From Alphaproteobacteria bacterium (GTDB lineage: Bacteria > Pseudomonadota > Alphaproteobacteria > Micavibrionales > UBA2020), in the NCBI GenBank assembly GCA_025934695.1, contig JAICWS010000002.1, positions 310,001-374,000 on the forward strand: DNA of 64,000 bases, in the 5' to 3' direction. Both the position numbers and the translations under genes were made by a program. The notes beneath the pieces are model-generated. The model was not told the origin of the DNA. It did not search any database and saw nothing but the letters and a program-made list of their open reading frames with translations. Numbering within the stretch: the first letter of the stretch is position 1; every line of letters begins with the position of its first letter. Shown piece by piece: positions 53,044 to 63,063 of the stretch.

Positions 53044-53156
53044 TCCCCTCTCCCGCCGAAGGGCGGGAGAGGGTTAGGGAGAGGGATTGTCCTGCATGTT
53101 GAGTTCGGGACAATCCCTCTCCCCCTGCCCTCTCCCAACATGCGGTGGGAGAGGGA
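53044..53156. repeat. dispersed palindromic repeat, copy 2 (subtype B)
   Basis: Ends TCCCCTCTCCCGCC and GGTGGGAGAGGGA. The core arms are GAGAGGGATTGTCC and GGACAATCCCTCTC. It lies between the two ligase paralogues. Confidence 0.85.
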
Positions 53157-53166
53157 GCAAGGAGCG

Positions 53167-53277
53167 CTAGTCGATCACGTCGAACGAATGATTGTCTCTT
53201 TCGTCGATGCGGCGCTTCTCCTCCGTCGCAGAAGCGGGGGCGGTTTGCGGGATCTTCTCCAATTCCTCATGCAACAT
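53167..53277 (-). CDS. 36-residue protein coupled to copy 2
   Basis: The ATG at 53277 overlaps the stop of the 53267 gene by 11 bases, with AGG 6 bases upstream. The peptide runs MLHEELEKIPQTAPASATEE to DNHSFDVID; it is strongly charged with a helical start. No homologue was recognised. It would be translated by re-initiation after the ligase. Confidence 0.4.
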   Translation of the reverse strand: MLHEELEKIPQTAPASATEEKRRIDERDNHSFDVID

Positions 53278-54697
53278 GGCGCACCTGTGCCTTGGGCTGG
53301 TTGAGGTTGGCGGCGAGGGGTTTGCCTTTTTGCAGTTCGGCGGTGACGTCGCTCAGCGTCTTGTACTTCGCAGCATGCAGCTTCGCGTCGCAGTCGCCGG
53401 TGAGCAGCACATCGCAGAGCTTCGCGACCTCGGGCCCCACGGTCTTGTCGTTCGCATAGTGCGCCGACATAAGCCCCGCCACATCCGCTGCGAAATCGCG
53501 CAGGGACAAGGGCTGGCGCGTGACCGGGTCGATGCCGAACGGCACATCCATGAACTTGCCGCCATGCTCGACCGCGGCCTTGCGCGCGGATAGCAGGAGC
53601 GGCGCATCCGCTTTCGGATTGCCGGTGAAGCCGTAATCTTTCAGCAGGGCATCGAAAGCCTCCGCCGTCCTGCCGTCGGGGATCAGCGCGGCCGTCAGCA
53701 GCAGCACGCTCGCCGGCTGGTGCAGGCCGGAATCGGCCGGGCGCACTTCCACCCGCTTGCCGACGACCTGGCCTTCCGCGTCGCGCAGGTTGCAGATCTT
53801 CATGTCGTTGTAGATGAAGGATTCCGCCAGCTCATAGTTCGACTGGGTGTTCAGCCCCTTCGCCGCGAGATTACGGAAGGTGAAGCTCTCGCCTTTGCCC
53901 GGGCGCATTAATTTACCCTCGAGGTCATAAGCGAAGAACATCGGCGCGTCGAACACGGCGACGATATGGTTGCGCACCATGTCATCGGCGGTCGAGGATT
54001 TAAGGAAGCTCGCGGCGATGCCGCCCGACGGGCCGTAAGCCTCATAATATTTGCCGCGCGGCTGAACATCCTTGCGCTCGGGTTCGTTACAGGAAAAACC
54101 GGACGAGCTGTTCATCGCGGCGTAAAGCAGCGGCACCAGCGCATAGCCGCGCTTGAGCATGCGGAACATCTCGTCCTGGTCCGCGGGGCTGAACGAGGTC
54201 TGCACGCCGGTGGTGAGCAGCGGAATATTTTCCGTGCCGCGCGGGTAGGATTCGGCAAGGGTGGCCAGGCTCGCCTCGAGGCGCTCGCGCCCGACCTTGT
54301 TGGCCAGCGCCTCTTGCGTCGTCGTGGTGGGAAGGATGCAGAAGGGGGCGCGGGCATAGCCGCGCTCGGCGGCGGTGGCTTCGAAAACCGCCATATCTTT
54401 CTTCGACTGCGCCACCAATTTCGCGACATCCGATACCGCTACGGGCGGGCTGGCATATTCGAGCACGCCTGCCGCCTCCAGCTGCGCGTCGTGGCCTTTG
54501 CTTTTTAATTCCTGCGCCATCGCGGTCATTTCGGCGGCGACGGGAATGGCGGGCTTGGCGGCGCCCGGCTTGTACAGCGCCATTTCAACTTCGAGGCCGA
54601 CCTTGCCGCGATATTCGGCCGGCGTCGCGGTGTATAGGCCCCGCGCCTCTTCAGGTGAATTGATTAAACGGTTTTTGTTGCGGACGACGTCCGTCAT
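53267..54697 (-). CDS. glutamate-cysteine-ligase-like protein, copy 2
   Basis: 476 residues, aligning with copy 1 over its full length: KVGLEVEMALYKPG, AGVLEYASPP, GVQTSFSPADQDEMFRMLKR with LVPLLYAAMNSSSGF, VAVFDAPMFFAYDLEGK, GKRVEVRPADSGLHQP. Active-site regions are kept, so both copies are probably active. The partner amine is unknown; the upstream leader is Phe/Tyr-rich, unlike that of copy 1. Regulation by aromatic amino acid supply is inferred. Confidence 0.8.
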   Translation of the reverse strand: MTDVVRNKNRLINSPEEARGLYTATPAEYRGKVGLEVEMALYKPGAAKPAIPVAAEMTAMAQELKSKGHDAQLEAAGVLEYASPPVAVSDVAKLVAQSKKDMAVFEATAAERGYARAPFCILPTTTTQEALANKVGRERLEASLATLAESYPRGTENIPLLTTGVQTSFSPADQDEMFRMLKRGYALVPLLYAAMNSSSGFSCNEPERKDVQPRGKYYEAYGPSGGIAASFLKSSTADDMVRNHIVAVFDAPMFFAYDLEGKLMRPGKGESFTFRNLAAKGLNTQSNYELAESFIYNDMKICNLRDAEGQVVGKRVEVRPADSGLHQPASVLLLTAALIPDGRTAEAFDALLKDYGFTGNPKADAPLLLSARKAAVEHGGKFMDVPFGIDPVTRQPLSLRDFAADVAGLMSAHYANDKTVGPEVAKLCDVLLTGDCDAKLHAAKYKTLSDVTAELQKGKPLAANLNQPKAQVRHVA

Positions 54698-54768
54698 GAT
54701 GAATGCCCTCGTTCAGGGCCGCTCTTGTTCGAAGCGGTCTTTTAATTGGATTTCGGTGATGTGGCTGG

Positions 54769-54781
54769 CGGGTTAAACCCG
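54769..54781 (-). promoter_or_regulatory. second leader hairpin of copy 2
   Basis: Minus strand CGGG, loop TTTAA, CCCG (54781-54769), followed by ACATCACCG at 54762-54754. It corresponds to the element at 52856-52872. Confidence 0.45.
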
Positions 54782-54794
54782 TAAACGAGAATGT

Positions 54795-54816
54795 CTTTGG
54801 CTGTTAGCAGCCAAAG
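54795..54816 (-). promoter_or_regulatory. stem-loop containing the stop of the aromatic leader
   Basis: Perfect 9-base arms CTTTGGCTG and CAGCCAAAG (minus strand) around a CTAA loop that holds the leader stop codon. No U-tract follows, so it is not a simple terminator. Confidence 0.6.
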
Positions 54817-54857
54817 TAGGGATAAAAGAAGAAGTTGTTGTTCCACACATTCGTCAT
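54804..54857 (-). CDS. Phe/Tyr-rich leader peptide
   Basis: 17 residues: MTNVWNNNFFFYPYFGC. It begins MTN like the other leader and carries three Asn, then FFFYPYF. The ATG is 10 bases after the -10 box, so the 5' UTR would be only a few bases. The last codons form the stem at 54795-54816. It resembles pheA- or pheST-type leaders in composition. Translation is inferred. Confidence 0.6.
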   Translation of the reverse strand: MTNVWNNNFFFYPYFGC

Positions 54858-54866
54858 AATGGCGAA

Positions 54867-54894
54867 AGGGTAGCACAGGAGCCCCTGCTGTCAA
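54867..54894 (-). promoter_or_regulatory. promoter of the aromatic leader and copy 2
   Basis: TTGACA (54894-54889), a 16-base spacer ending TGTGC (extended -10) and TACCCT (54872-54867). An imperfect hairpin (GCTCCTGCTG and CAGCAGGGGC, 54922-54881) overlaps the -35. Confidence 0.5.
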
Positions 54895-55020
54895 GTATTT
54901 TTCGTAAATACCCAGCAGGAGCATTTCTCTGCGCATTGAAAACAATGGTTTTTTAAAGAAGAAAACCCTGTTTTGCAAAGAGGGTTCTGTTTAACGAAAC
55001 GCTTTGCTATAAGTCGTCCC

Positions 55021-55746
55021 GTGATTCACGCCATTTTTATCGATATGGACGACACGCTGATCGGAACGACGGCGTTGTACGAAGCCGCCAAGGACGCCTT
55101 CGACGCCTATCTCGCGCCCTACGGCGTGTCGCGCGACGAACTCGAGCGCATCTACGACCAGGCGGAGCGCGATCTCTTCGCCGTCCACGGCTATTCCCGC
55201 GCGCGGTTCCCGGCCTCGTTCGAACAGACGCTGAAGCACTTTATTCCCGATGCGACGCCGGACATGATCGCCGAGGTGCGCGGCTTCGGCGAAAAGGTGT
55301 TCGACACGCAAGCCCCCCTGTTGCCGGGCGTCGATCAGGCGATGGAGCTGCTGTTCGCCAAATATCCCGTCTATCTCGTCACGCAGGGCGATAAGTCGGT
55401 GCAGGAAGACCGCATCGCGCAACTGCCCTTCCGCGACCGTTTCGCGGGCGTCTTTATCATCGACCAGAAGTCGACCGAGACCTTCGAAAATCTCGCGGCG
55501 CAGCTCGGTTATGCGCCGGATGACATCGCGATGGTCGGCGACAGCCTGAAATCCGATGTCAATCCTGCCGCGGCGGCGGGGCTGAAGGCCTTCTGGGTAC
55601 AGGGCGCGAACTGGGAAATGATGGAGAATTCCGACCGGGAGTGTCCGCCCGGCGCGAAGAGATTTTCGAACCTGCTGGATGCCGCGCGCGATATCTGCGG
55701 CGACGCCGCGCCCGTCGCCACGCCGAAGCAGGCGCCGAAGCCTTAA
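55021..55746 (+). CDS. HAD-superfamily hydrolase
   Basis: 241 residues from GTG 55021, chosen because the HAD strand [12 protein letters not shown] follows at once; a TTG at 54973 would add 16 residues. Motif I is DMDDT. The motif II region is [10 protein letters not shown], the motif III Lys is probably K in DQKSTETF, and motif IV is [13 protein letters not shown]. It is probably a small-molecule phosphatase of the Gph/YjjG type. It overlaps the convergent nadK by 4 bases. No good ribosome site is visible. Confidence 0.85.
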   Translation: MIHAIFIDMDDTLIGTTALYEAAKDAFDAYLAPYGVSRDELERIYDQAERDLFAVHGYSRARFPASFEQTLKHFIPDATPDMIAEVRGFGEKVFDTQAPLLPGVDQAMELLFAKYPVYLVTQGDKSVQEDRIAQLPFRDRFAGVFIIDQKSTETFENLAAQLGYAPDDIAMVGDSLKSDVNPAAAAGLKAFWVQGANWEMMENSDRECPPGAKRFSNLLDAARDICGDAAPVATPKQAPKP

Positions 55747-56504
55747 GGCATAAACTGTTCCTTGATCATGCGCTCGTCGAGGTTCATCTCGGGGTCGAAA
55801 AGCAGCGATATTTCGATGGATTTATCCTGCCAGCACTCGACCGTTTCGACGTCGCGGATCTCGGTGAAGTCGGCGACCGCTGACACAGGGCGGTTGGGCG
55901 CTTCGAGCGCGGTGATCTTCAAAACGGCGGAATGCGGCAACAGCGCGCCGCGCCAGCGGCGGGGTCTGAAGGCGCTGATCGGCGTGAGCGCGAGGATATT
56001 TGCATCGAGCGGGATGATGGGCCCGTGCGCCGACAGGTTATAAGCGGTCGAGCCCGCGGGCGTGGAAAAGATGATGCCGTCGCAGATAAGTTCTTCGAGG
56101 CGCTCGACATTGTCGATGGTGATTTTCAGCTTCGCCGCCTGGCGCGTCTCGCGTAAGAGCGAGACTTCGTTGATGGCCAGCGCATCGCGCATGCGTCCGG
56201 TCATGGTGGTGACGCGCATGCATAAGGGATTGAGTTTAACCGTTTGCGCGCGCTCGAGGCGTTCCTTCAAGCCTTTTTCGCGGTATTCGTTGAGCAGGAA
56301 GCCCACCGAGCCGCGGTTCATGCCGAACACGGGTTTCTTGTGCTTGATGGATTCATGCAGCGCGCGCAGCATGGAGCCGTCGCCGCCCAGCGCCACGACG
56401 CAATCCGCATCTTCCAGCGATGTGTCGCCATAGGTCGAGGCCAGGCGCTTGCGCGCTTCCTGCGCCTGTGCGGTTTCGGCGGCGAAGAAATGGGGTTTCA
56501 TCAT
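55743..56504 (-). CDS. nadK: NAD kinase
   Basis: 253 residues from the ATG at 56504 (a second ATG follows directly). Motifs: [13 protein letters not shown] at 36-48, [13 protein letters not shown], and [20 protein letters not shown]. It phosphorylates NAD to NADP. The open frame continues to 56591 through a dispersed repeat, and those residues are repeat-derived. The repeat end (GAGAGGGA) sits 5-10 bases before the ATG and is the only Shine-Dalgarno candidate. Confidence 0.94.
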   Translation of the reverse strand: MMKPHFFAAETAQAQEARKRLASTYGDTSLEDADCVVALGGDGSMLRALHESIKHKKPVFGMNRGSVGFLLNEYREKGLKERLERAQTVKLNPLCMRVTTMTGRMRDALAINEVSLLRETRQAAKLKITIDNVERLEELICDGIIFSTPAGSTAYNLSAHGPIIPLDANILALTPISAFRPRRWRGALLPHSAVLKITALEAPNRPVSAVADFTEIRDVETVECWQDKSIEISLLFDPEMNLDERMIKEQFMP

Positions 56505-56508
56505 CTGT

Positions 56509-56620
56509 TCCCTCTCCCGCGCTCGTCGCGGGGGAGGGTTAGGGAGGGGGATTGTCCCGCATGTCGAGTTCGGGACAATCCCACTCCCCAACCCTCTCCC
56601 AACATGCGTTGGGAGAGGGA
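56509..56620. repeat. dispersed palindromic repeat, copy 3 (subtype B)
   Basis: Ends TCCCTCTCCCGC and TTGGGAGAGGGA; core GGATTGTCCCGC to CGGGACAATCCC. It fills the space between glmM and nadK and touches the nadK start. Confidence 0.85.
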
Positions 56621-56648
56621 GTCAGCGCCTCTCTTCAACGAAACCGAG

Positions 56649-58013
<1,365 letters not shown>

Positions 58014-58172
58014 TTATTCTCCGATCCCTTGAACCGCCGTCGCTTCTAGCACCATGCCATATATGGCGCAAAAACGGAACCTTACCAGTTTTCATAAATT
58101 GAACACAAGTCGTTACGGAGTGATGCAGCTTTTGGAAGATTGAGAGCGGACAGCGCAAATCGCGCACTGGAG

Positions 58173-58337
58173 TCCCTCTCCCGCGCTAGCGGGAGAGGCG
58201 GAGGAGAGGGGCTTAGCGGTGGTAATTCAGCACAGCGTATCGATGAACAGAAGGGTCTCCCTTCATCAGCGCCACGAGCAAAACAACCTCGGTTAAGCCC
58301 CTCACCCTAACCCTCTCCCGCTATCGCGGGAGAGGGA
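58173..58337. repeat. dispersed palindromic repeat, copy 4 (subtype A, long core)
   Basis: Ends TCCCTCTCCCGC and GCGGGAGAGGGA. Inner arms GAGGGGCTTA and TAAGCCCCTC are separated by about 70 unrelated bases. It lies in the 436-base gap upstream of glmM; no gene was found in the rest. Confidence 0.85.
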
Positions 58338-58449
58338 ATAAGTGCGGAAAATTTTGCGGTGCGCCCTCTTCCGTCACATGGCCGGAGAGGGGATGGTAGT
58401 GAGTTCTCCAAACGCAGAAATTTTGCTAGCGTGAAAATTGTGAGGCAAC

Positions 58450-58602
58450 ATGTCCAAGGGCAATCCAAAAAAATCTCGAGAAGAAGACCCTCGTTGGCGT
58501 CCCGCAGAGATTGCCTTTGTTATTGTAGCATTTATTGGAATTTTGGCCTTTGCCGTCTATAAGTTTAAGATCTGGTTTATTGAGCTAAGCATGGGCTTTT
58601 AA
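58450..58602 (+). CDS. 50-residue membrane protein
   Basis: Starts MSKGNPKKSREEDPRWRPAE and continues into one TM helix, IAFVIVAFIGILAFAVYKFK (about 21-40), ending IELSMGF. GAGG lies 5 bases before the ATG, ideal spacing. The coding sequence is AT-rich beside its neighbours, suggesting recent gain or relaxed selection. It overlaps the convergent GNAT gene by 18 bases. Not recognised. Confidence 0.6.
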   Translation: MSKGNPKKSREEDPRWRPAEIAFVIVAFIGILAFAVYKFKIWFIELSMGF

Positions 58603-59124
58603 CAACCTGCCAATATCCTCCCACACATACGTCACATCGGGCAGCTCGAAACCGTCGTACTTGAAAACGCCGGTTTTCACCAGCTTGCCGCCCAGCTTCT
58701 CGTAGAACCGCCGCGCCGGCGCATTTCTCTCCAGCACGTTCAATTGCAGCGAGGTATAGCCATTCGCCGCCAGCTGCTCGGCCATTTCGCACATGAGGTT
58801 GCGGCCGATGCCCTGACCCTTGGCTTCGTCGAGCAGGTAGATCGCGTAAATCTCGCCGCGTTTGTCATCGGCCGCTTCGCGCGCGCGGCCGCAGGCGCCC
58901 ATGCCGGTGATTTTGCCGTCGGTTTCGACCACGAAGCGAAGGGTCTTGCTCGCAGCGTCGGCCAGCGCGGCTTCGACGCGCAGCTTGTCGGCCTCGATGT
59001 TCAGTTTCTTCAGCAGCTCGTCCGGCACGATGCCGCCGTAGCTTTGCCGCCATGCAGTAATGCGCACGCGGGCGATGTCGGCCGCGTCTTTCAGCTTGGC
59101 GCGGCGGACGGTGAAAAACTCCAT
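58585..59124 (-). CDS. GNAT family N-acetyltransferase
   Basis: 179 residues. Acetyl-CoA motif IYLLDEAKGQGIGRNLMCEM (Q-G-I-G). The N-terminal VRRAKLKDAADIARVRITAW is typical of RimI-like or toxin-resistance GNATs, and LNVLERNAPARRFYEKLGGK forms the C-terminal strand-helix. Substrate unknown. Confidence 0.92.
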   Translation of the reverse strand: MEFFTVRRAKLKDAADIARVRITAWRQSYGGIVPDELLKKLNIEADKLRVEAALADAASKTLRFVVETDGKITGMGACGRAREAADDKRGEIYAIYLLDEAKGQGIGRNLMCEMAEQLAANGYTSLQLNVLERNAPARRFYEKLGGKLVKTGVFKYDGFELPDVTYVWEDIGRLLKAHA

Positions 59125-59252
59125 ATCACATAATCCTGTTATAAAATTGCATATTTGAGGCCTTTTTGGTCAAAAAACAAATAGGTATAGTGGACGCTCA
59201 TTCACATTCACGCGTTTGTGCCGGCATCGGTATGAACCCGGAGCATAGTAAA

Positions 59253-60992
59253 ATGACACAGGCTGCAAATCAAATTCAGATGGGCGCCGAACAAGGCGCG
59301 CAACCTCTTTTCGAAAACGGCAAATGGGTCTGGGAACGCCACTATCCCGAAGGCGTGAACTGGAAGACGCCGATCGCGAAAAAGCCGCTGTTCCACATCA
59401 TCGACCAGGCGGCGGATAAATATCCGCACAACACCGCGATCGAATTCGCCGGCAGAAGCTGGAATTACGCCGAGCTGGGCCGCATGGTCAATCGCGTGGC
59501 GGCGGGGCTGCAGGATTTGGGCGTCACCAAGGGCACCAAGGTCGGGCTGTTCCTGCCGAACACGCCTTATTCCATCATGTTCTTCTTCGGCATCCTGAAA
59601 GCCGGCGGCACGGTCGTGAACTACAACCCGCTCTACGTCGAGCGCGAGCTGCAGGGCCAGATCGAGGACAGCGAAACCGATATCATGGTCACGCTCGACC
59701 AGCAGCCGCTCCTCGACAAGATGGAGACGATGCTTAAAGTCACGCGCCTGAAGAAACTCATCGTCTGCCCCGCATCCGGCGTGCAGCCGTTCGTGACGCA
59801 GATCCTGGGCATGATCACCGGCAAGGGCCGCAGTCGCATCGCGGCTGACGAGCGCCATGTGCTGTTCGACGATGTTGTCGACAATGACGGCGCGCCCGCC
59901 CATGTCACCATCGACCCGCTCGACGATGTGGCCGTGCTGCAATATACCGGCGGCACCACCGGCATTCCCAAGGGCGCGATGCTGACGCATGCGAACCTTT
60001 ACGCCAACATGATGCAGATCGTCACCTGGGTGAAAGATCTGCGCTTCGGCCAGGACAGCATCGTGGGCATCCTGCCGCTGTTCCATGTTTTCGCGATGAC
60101 GGTGGTGATGAATTGCTCGATCTACGCGGGCCTGAAAATCCTCCTGTTCTCCAAGTTCGACGCGAAAGAAGTGATGGAGGCGATCGAGAAGCACCGCCCG
60201 ACGCTCTTTCCCGCCGTGCCTGCCGTCTTCAACGCGATCGCGAATTCGCCGGAGGTCGGGAATTACGACTTCTCGTCCTTGCGCTTCTGCATTACGGGCG
60301 GCGCGCCGATGGCGGCCGACGTGCAGCGCCTGTTCGAGGAAAGAACCGGCTCCGCCTCGCTCGCCGAAGGTTACGGCCTCACCGAAGCCGCGCCCGGCTG
60401 CACCTTCAACCCGCCCATCGGCCGCAAAAAAGCCGGCTCCGTCGGACAACCGGTGCCGGGCACAATTGTCGAGATCCTCAGCCGCGACGAGCCGCATCGC
60501 GTGCTGGGCGTCGGCGAAAAAGGCGAAGTCTGCATCTCGGGCCCGCAGGTCATGAAAGGCTATTACCGCCGTCCTGAAGCGACCGCCGAGCAGATCAAGA
60601 ACGGCCGCCTGCACACGGGCGATGTCGGTTACCTGGACGAGCATGGCTACCTTCACCTTGTCGACCGCATCAAGGACCTGATCCTCGTGCGCGGCTACAA
60701 TGTCTATCCGCGCATCGTGGAAGAAGCGATCTACTTGCACCCGGCGGTCGAGGAATGCATCGTGGCGGGCGTGCCTGACCAGGAGCGCGGCGAAAACGTC
60801 TGGGCCTGGGTCAAACCGGCTGCCGGCAAATCAGTCTCGCCCGACGCGCTGAAGGAATTTTTGATCGACAAGCTTTCCCCCATCGAAGTCCCGCGCAAGA
60901 TCATCGTGCGCGAAAAACCGCTGCCGAAAACGGCGGTCGGCAAGTTGTCCCGCAAGGACCTGCTCGCCGAGGAAGGGATCGTCCGCAAGTAA
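59253..60992 (+). CDS. long-chain acyl-CoA ligase, copy 1
   Basis: 579 residues from the ATG at 59253 (GGAG 9 bases upstream); longer starts lack a site. AMP-binding motifs: YTGGTTGIPKGAMLTH (P-loop), GYGLTEAAPG, HTGDVGYLDEHGYLHLVDR and the C-terminal Lys in LPKTAVGKLSRKD. It activates fatty acids to acyl-CoA through an acyl-AMP. The closest named relative in style is FadD. It is coupled to the next paralogue by TAATG. Confidence 0.92.
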   Translation: MTQAANQIQMGAEQGAQPLFENGKWVWERHYPEGVNWKTPIAKKPLFHIIDQAADKYPHNTAIEFAGRSWNYAELGRMVNRVAAGLQDLGVTKGTKVGLFLPNTPYSIMFFFGILKAGGTVVNYNPLYVERELQGQIEDSETDIMVTLDQQPLLDKMETMLKVTRLKKLIVCPASGVQPFVTQILGMITGKGRSRIAADERHVLFDDVVDNDGAPAHVTIDPLDDVAVLQYTGGTTGIPKGAMLTHANLYANMMQIVTWVKDLRFGQDSIVGILPLFHVFAMTVVMNCSIYAGLKILLFSKFDAKEVMEAIEKHRPTLFPAVPAVFNAIANSPEVGNYDFSSLRFCITGGAPMAADVQRLFEERTGSASLAEGYGLTEAAPGCTFNPPIGRKKAGSVGQPVPGTIVEILSRDEPHRVLGVGEKGEVCISGPQVMKGYYRRPEATAEQIKNGRLHTGDVGYLDEHGYLHLVDRIKDLILVRGYNVYPRIVEEAIYLHPAVEECIVAGVPDQERGENVWAWVKPAAGKSVSPDALKEFLIDKLSPIEVPRKIIVREKPLPKTAVGKLSRKDLLAEEGIVRK

Positions 60993-62698
60993 TGTCAGGA
61001 GCCGCTCTGAAAATGTCGCACCCCGCGCCCAAGCATAGTGAAAACGATCACCTCTGGGTCCGCAGCTATGCGCCGGGCGTGGCCTGGGACATCAGCGTGC
61101 CCGACCAGCCGCTGTTCACCTTCTTCGACAAGACGGTCGAGCGCTTCCCCGATAGGCCCGCCATCCACTTCGGCGGCCATGTCTATGATTACCGCACGGT
61201 GAACCAGCTGGTGTCGCGGGCGGCCAAGGGCCTGCAGGAAATCGGCGTCGGCAAGGGCGTGAAAGTGGGGCTATTCATGCCCAACACCGCTTATTCTGTC
61301 ATCATGTATTACGCGGCCCTGAAAGCGGGCGGCACGGTCGTCAACTATAACCCCGTTTATATCGAGCGCGACCTGATCGTGCAGGCCGACGACAGCGAGA
61401 CCGACATCATCGTCACCGTCGACCTGCCGCCCCTCGTCGACAAGATCAAGGCGCTGCTGGAAAAAACGCGCATCCGCAAGGCCATCGTCTGCCCGGTCAA
61501 GCAGAACCTGTCCTCGACGACGAAGACGCTCGACCTGCCGGCCATCGGCACGAAAGACGCCTGGCTCTGGTTCAGCGACATCACGCGCAACGACGGAAAA
61601 TTCTCGCCTGCCGCGATTAACCCGTCCGAGGACGTGGCGGTGCTTCAATATACCGGCGGCACGACCGGCATCCCCAAGGGCGCGATGCTGACGCACCGCA
61701 ACCTCGTCGCCAACACGATTCAGATCGGCCAGTGGTACGCGGGCGCGGAAGACGGCAAGGATAGCATGATCGCCGTCCTCCCGCTGTTCCACGTCTTCGC
61801 CATGACGGTCGTCATGAACATGTCGATCATGAAGGGCATGGAGCTTTTCATCATGCCGCAGTTCACCGTCCCTGAGCTGCTCGAGCTGATCAAAAAAGAA
61901 AAGCCCGCCTATGTTGCGGCGGTGCCGACCATGTATATCGCGATGGCGAATTATGACCGCATCGGCGAATACGACTTCTCATCGATCAAATTCTGCCTCT
62001 CGGGCGGCGCACCGCTGCCCGCGGACGTCAAGCGCGTCTATGAGCAGCGCACAAAAGCGAAACTGGTGGCAGAGGGATATGGTTTGACTGAATGCTCGCC
62101 GGTCGTCACCTGCAACCCGATTTCGTCGAAAGCGCGCGCAGGCTCGATCGGCCTGCCAATCCCCGGCTGCCTGGTCGAGATCGTCAGCCTCGAAGACGGC
62201 AAAACTGTTTTAGCGACCGGGGAAAAGGGCGAAATCTGCATCTCCGGCCCCCAGGTCATGAAGGGCTATTACAAGAACCCGGTCGAAACCGCGAACGTCC
62301 TGCGCGACGGCCGCTGCCATACCGGCGACGTCGGCTATATGGACGAGGACGGTTTCGTCTATATCGTCGACCGCGTGAAGGATCTCATCCTTGTCGGCGG
62401 CTATAACGTCTATCCGCGCCATGTCGAAGAAGTCATCTATGCCCATCCGGCGGTCGAAGAATGCATCGTGGCGGGCGTGTCCGATAAGCTGCGCGGTGAG
62501 GCGGTGCATGCCTGGGTCAAGCTCAAGGCGGGCGAATCCGTCAGCGTCGATACGTTGCGCGCCTGGCTGCACGACAAGCTGTCGCCCATCGAACTGCCGA
62601 AGAAAATCCACATCCGCAACGAGCCGCTGCCTAAAACGGCGGTCGGCAAACTGTCGAAACGCGACCTGCTGGTGCAGGAAGGGATTCAGAAGCGGTAA
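60992..62698 (+). CDS. long-chain acyl-CoA ligase, copy 2
   Basis: 568 residues, overlapping the previous stop by one base. Same motifs: YTGGTTGIPKGAMLTHRN, GYGLTECSPV, HTGDVGYMDEDGFVYIVDR and LPKTAVGKLSKRDL. It is clearly paralogous to copy 1. The difference GLTECSPVVTCNP versus GLTEAAPGCTFNP near the adenylate site may mark different chain preference. Both are made from one transcript. Confidence 0.92.
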   Translation: MSGAALKMSHPAPKHSENDHLWVRSYAPGVAWDISVPDQPLFTFFDKTVERFPDRPAIHFGGHVYDYRTVNQLVSRAAKGLQEIGVGKGVKVGLFMPNTAYSVIMYYAALKAGGTVVNYNPVYIERDLIVQADDSETDIIVTVDLPPLVDKIKALLEKTRIRKAIVCPVKQNLSSTTKTLDLPAIGTKDAWLWFSDITRNDGKFSPAAINPSEDVAVLQYTGGTTGIPKGAMLTHRNLVANTIQIGQWYAGAEDGKDSMIAVLPLFHVFAMTVVMNMSIMKGMELFIMPQFTVPELLELIKKEKPAYVAAVPTMYIAMANYDRIGEYDFSSIKFCLSGGAPLPADVKRVYEQRTKAKLVAEGYGLTECSPVVTCNPISSKARAGSIGLPIPGCLVEIVSLEDGKTVLATGEKGEICISGPQVMKGYYKNPVETANVLRDGRCHTGDVGYMDEDGFVYIVDRVKDLILVGGYNVYPRHVEEVIYAHPAVEECIVAGVSDKLRGEAVHAWVKLKAGESVSVDTLRAWLHDKLSPIELPKKIHIRNEPLPKTAVGKLSKRDLLVQEGIQKR

Positions 62699-62783
62699 GC
62701 CGTTCGTTTCTTTTTTGAAAATCTTTATTTATGAAGTCGTGCCGTTATCTGACGCGCCGAAGCCCGACTGTTTTGCGTTATGT

Positions 62784-62950
62784 TCCCTCTCCCGCGCTAG
62801 CGGGAGAGGGTTAGGGTGAGGGGCTTAACCGAGATTCTTCTGCTCCTCGCGCCTACAACGAGGGGTCAAATCTTTCTCCTCGTCGCTGCCTGCTGAATGA
62901 CTACCGCTAAGCCCCTCACCTCCACCTCTCCCGCTAGCGCGGGAGAGGGA
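62784..62950. repeat. dispersed palindromic repeat, copy 5 (subtype A, long core)
   Basis: Ends TCCCTCTCCCGC and GCGGGAGAGGGA; inner arms GTGAGGGGCTTA and TAAGCCCCTCAC. It occupies part of the 441-base gap after the acyl-CoA ligases, where no gene was found. Confidence 0.85.
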
Positions 62951-63063
62951 CCCTGGCGCACCATTTGCGTTGCCAACTTTCGGAAGATCCGCGTCGACGC
63001 GCTTTGATATCGAGGGAAGTTTCGAAATTATCTATATTTTTCAAAAGCTTGCAAAAACCCCGG

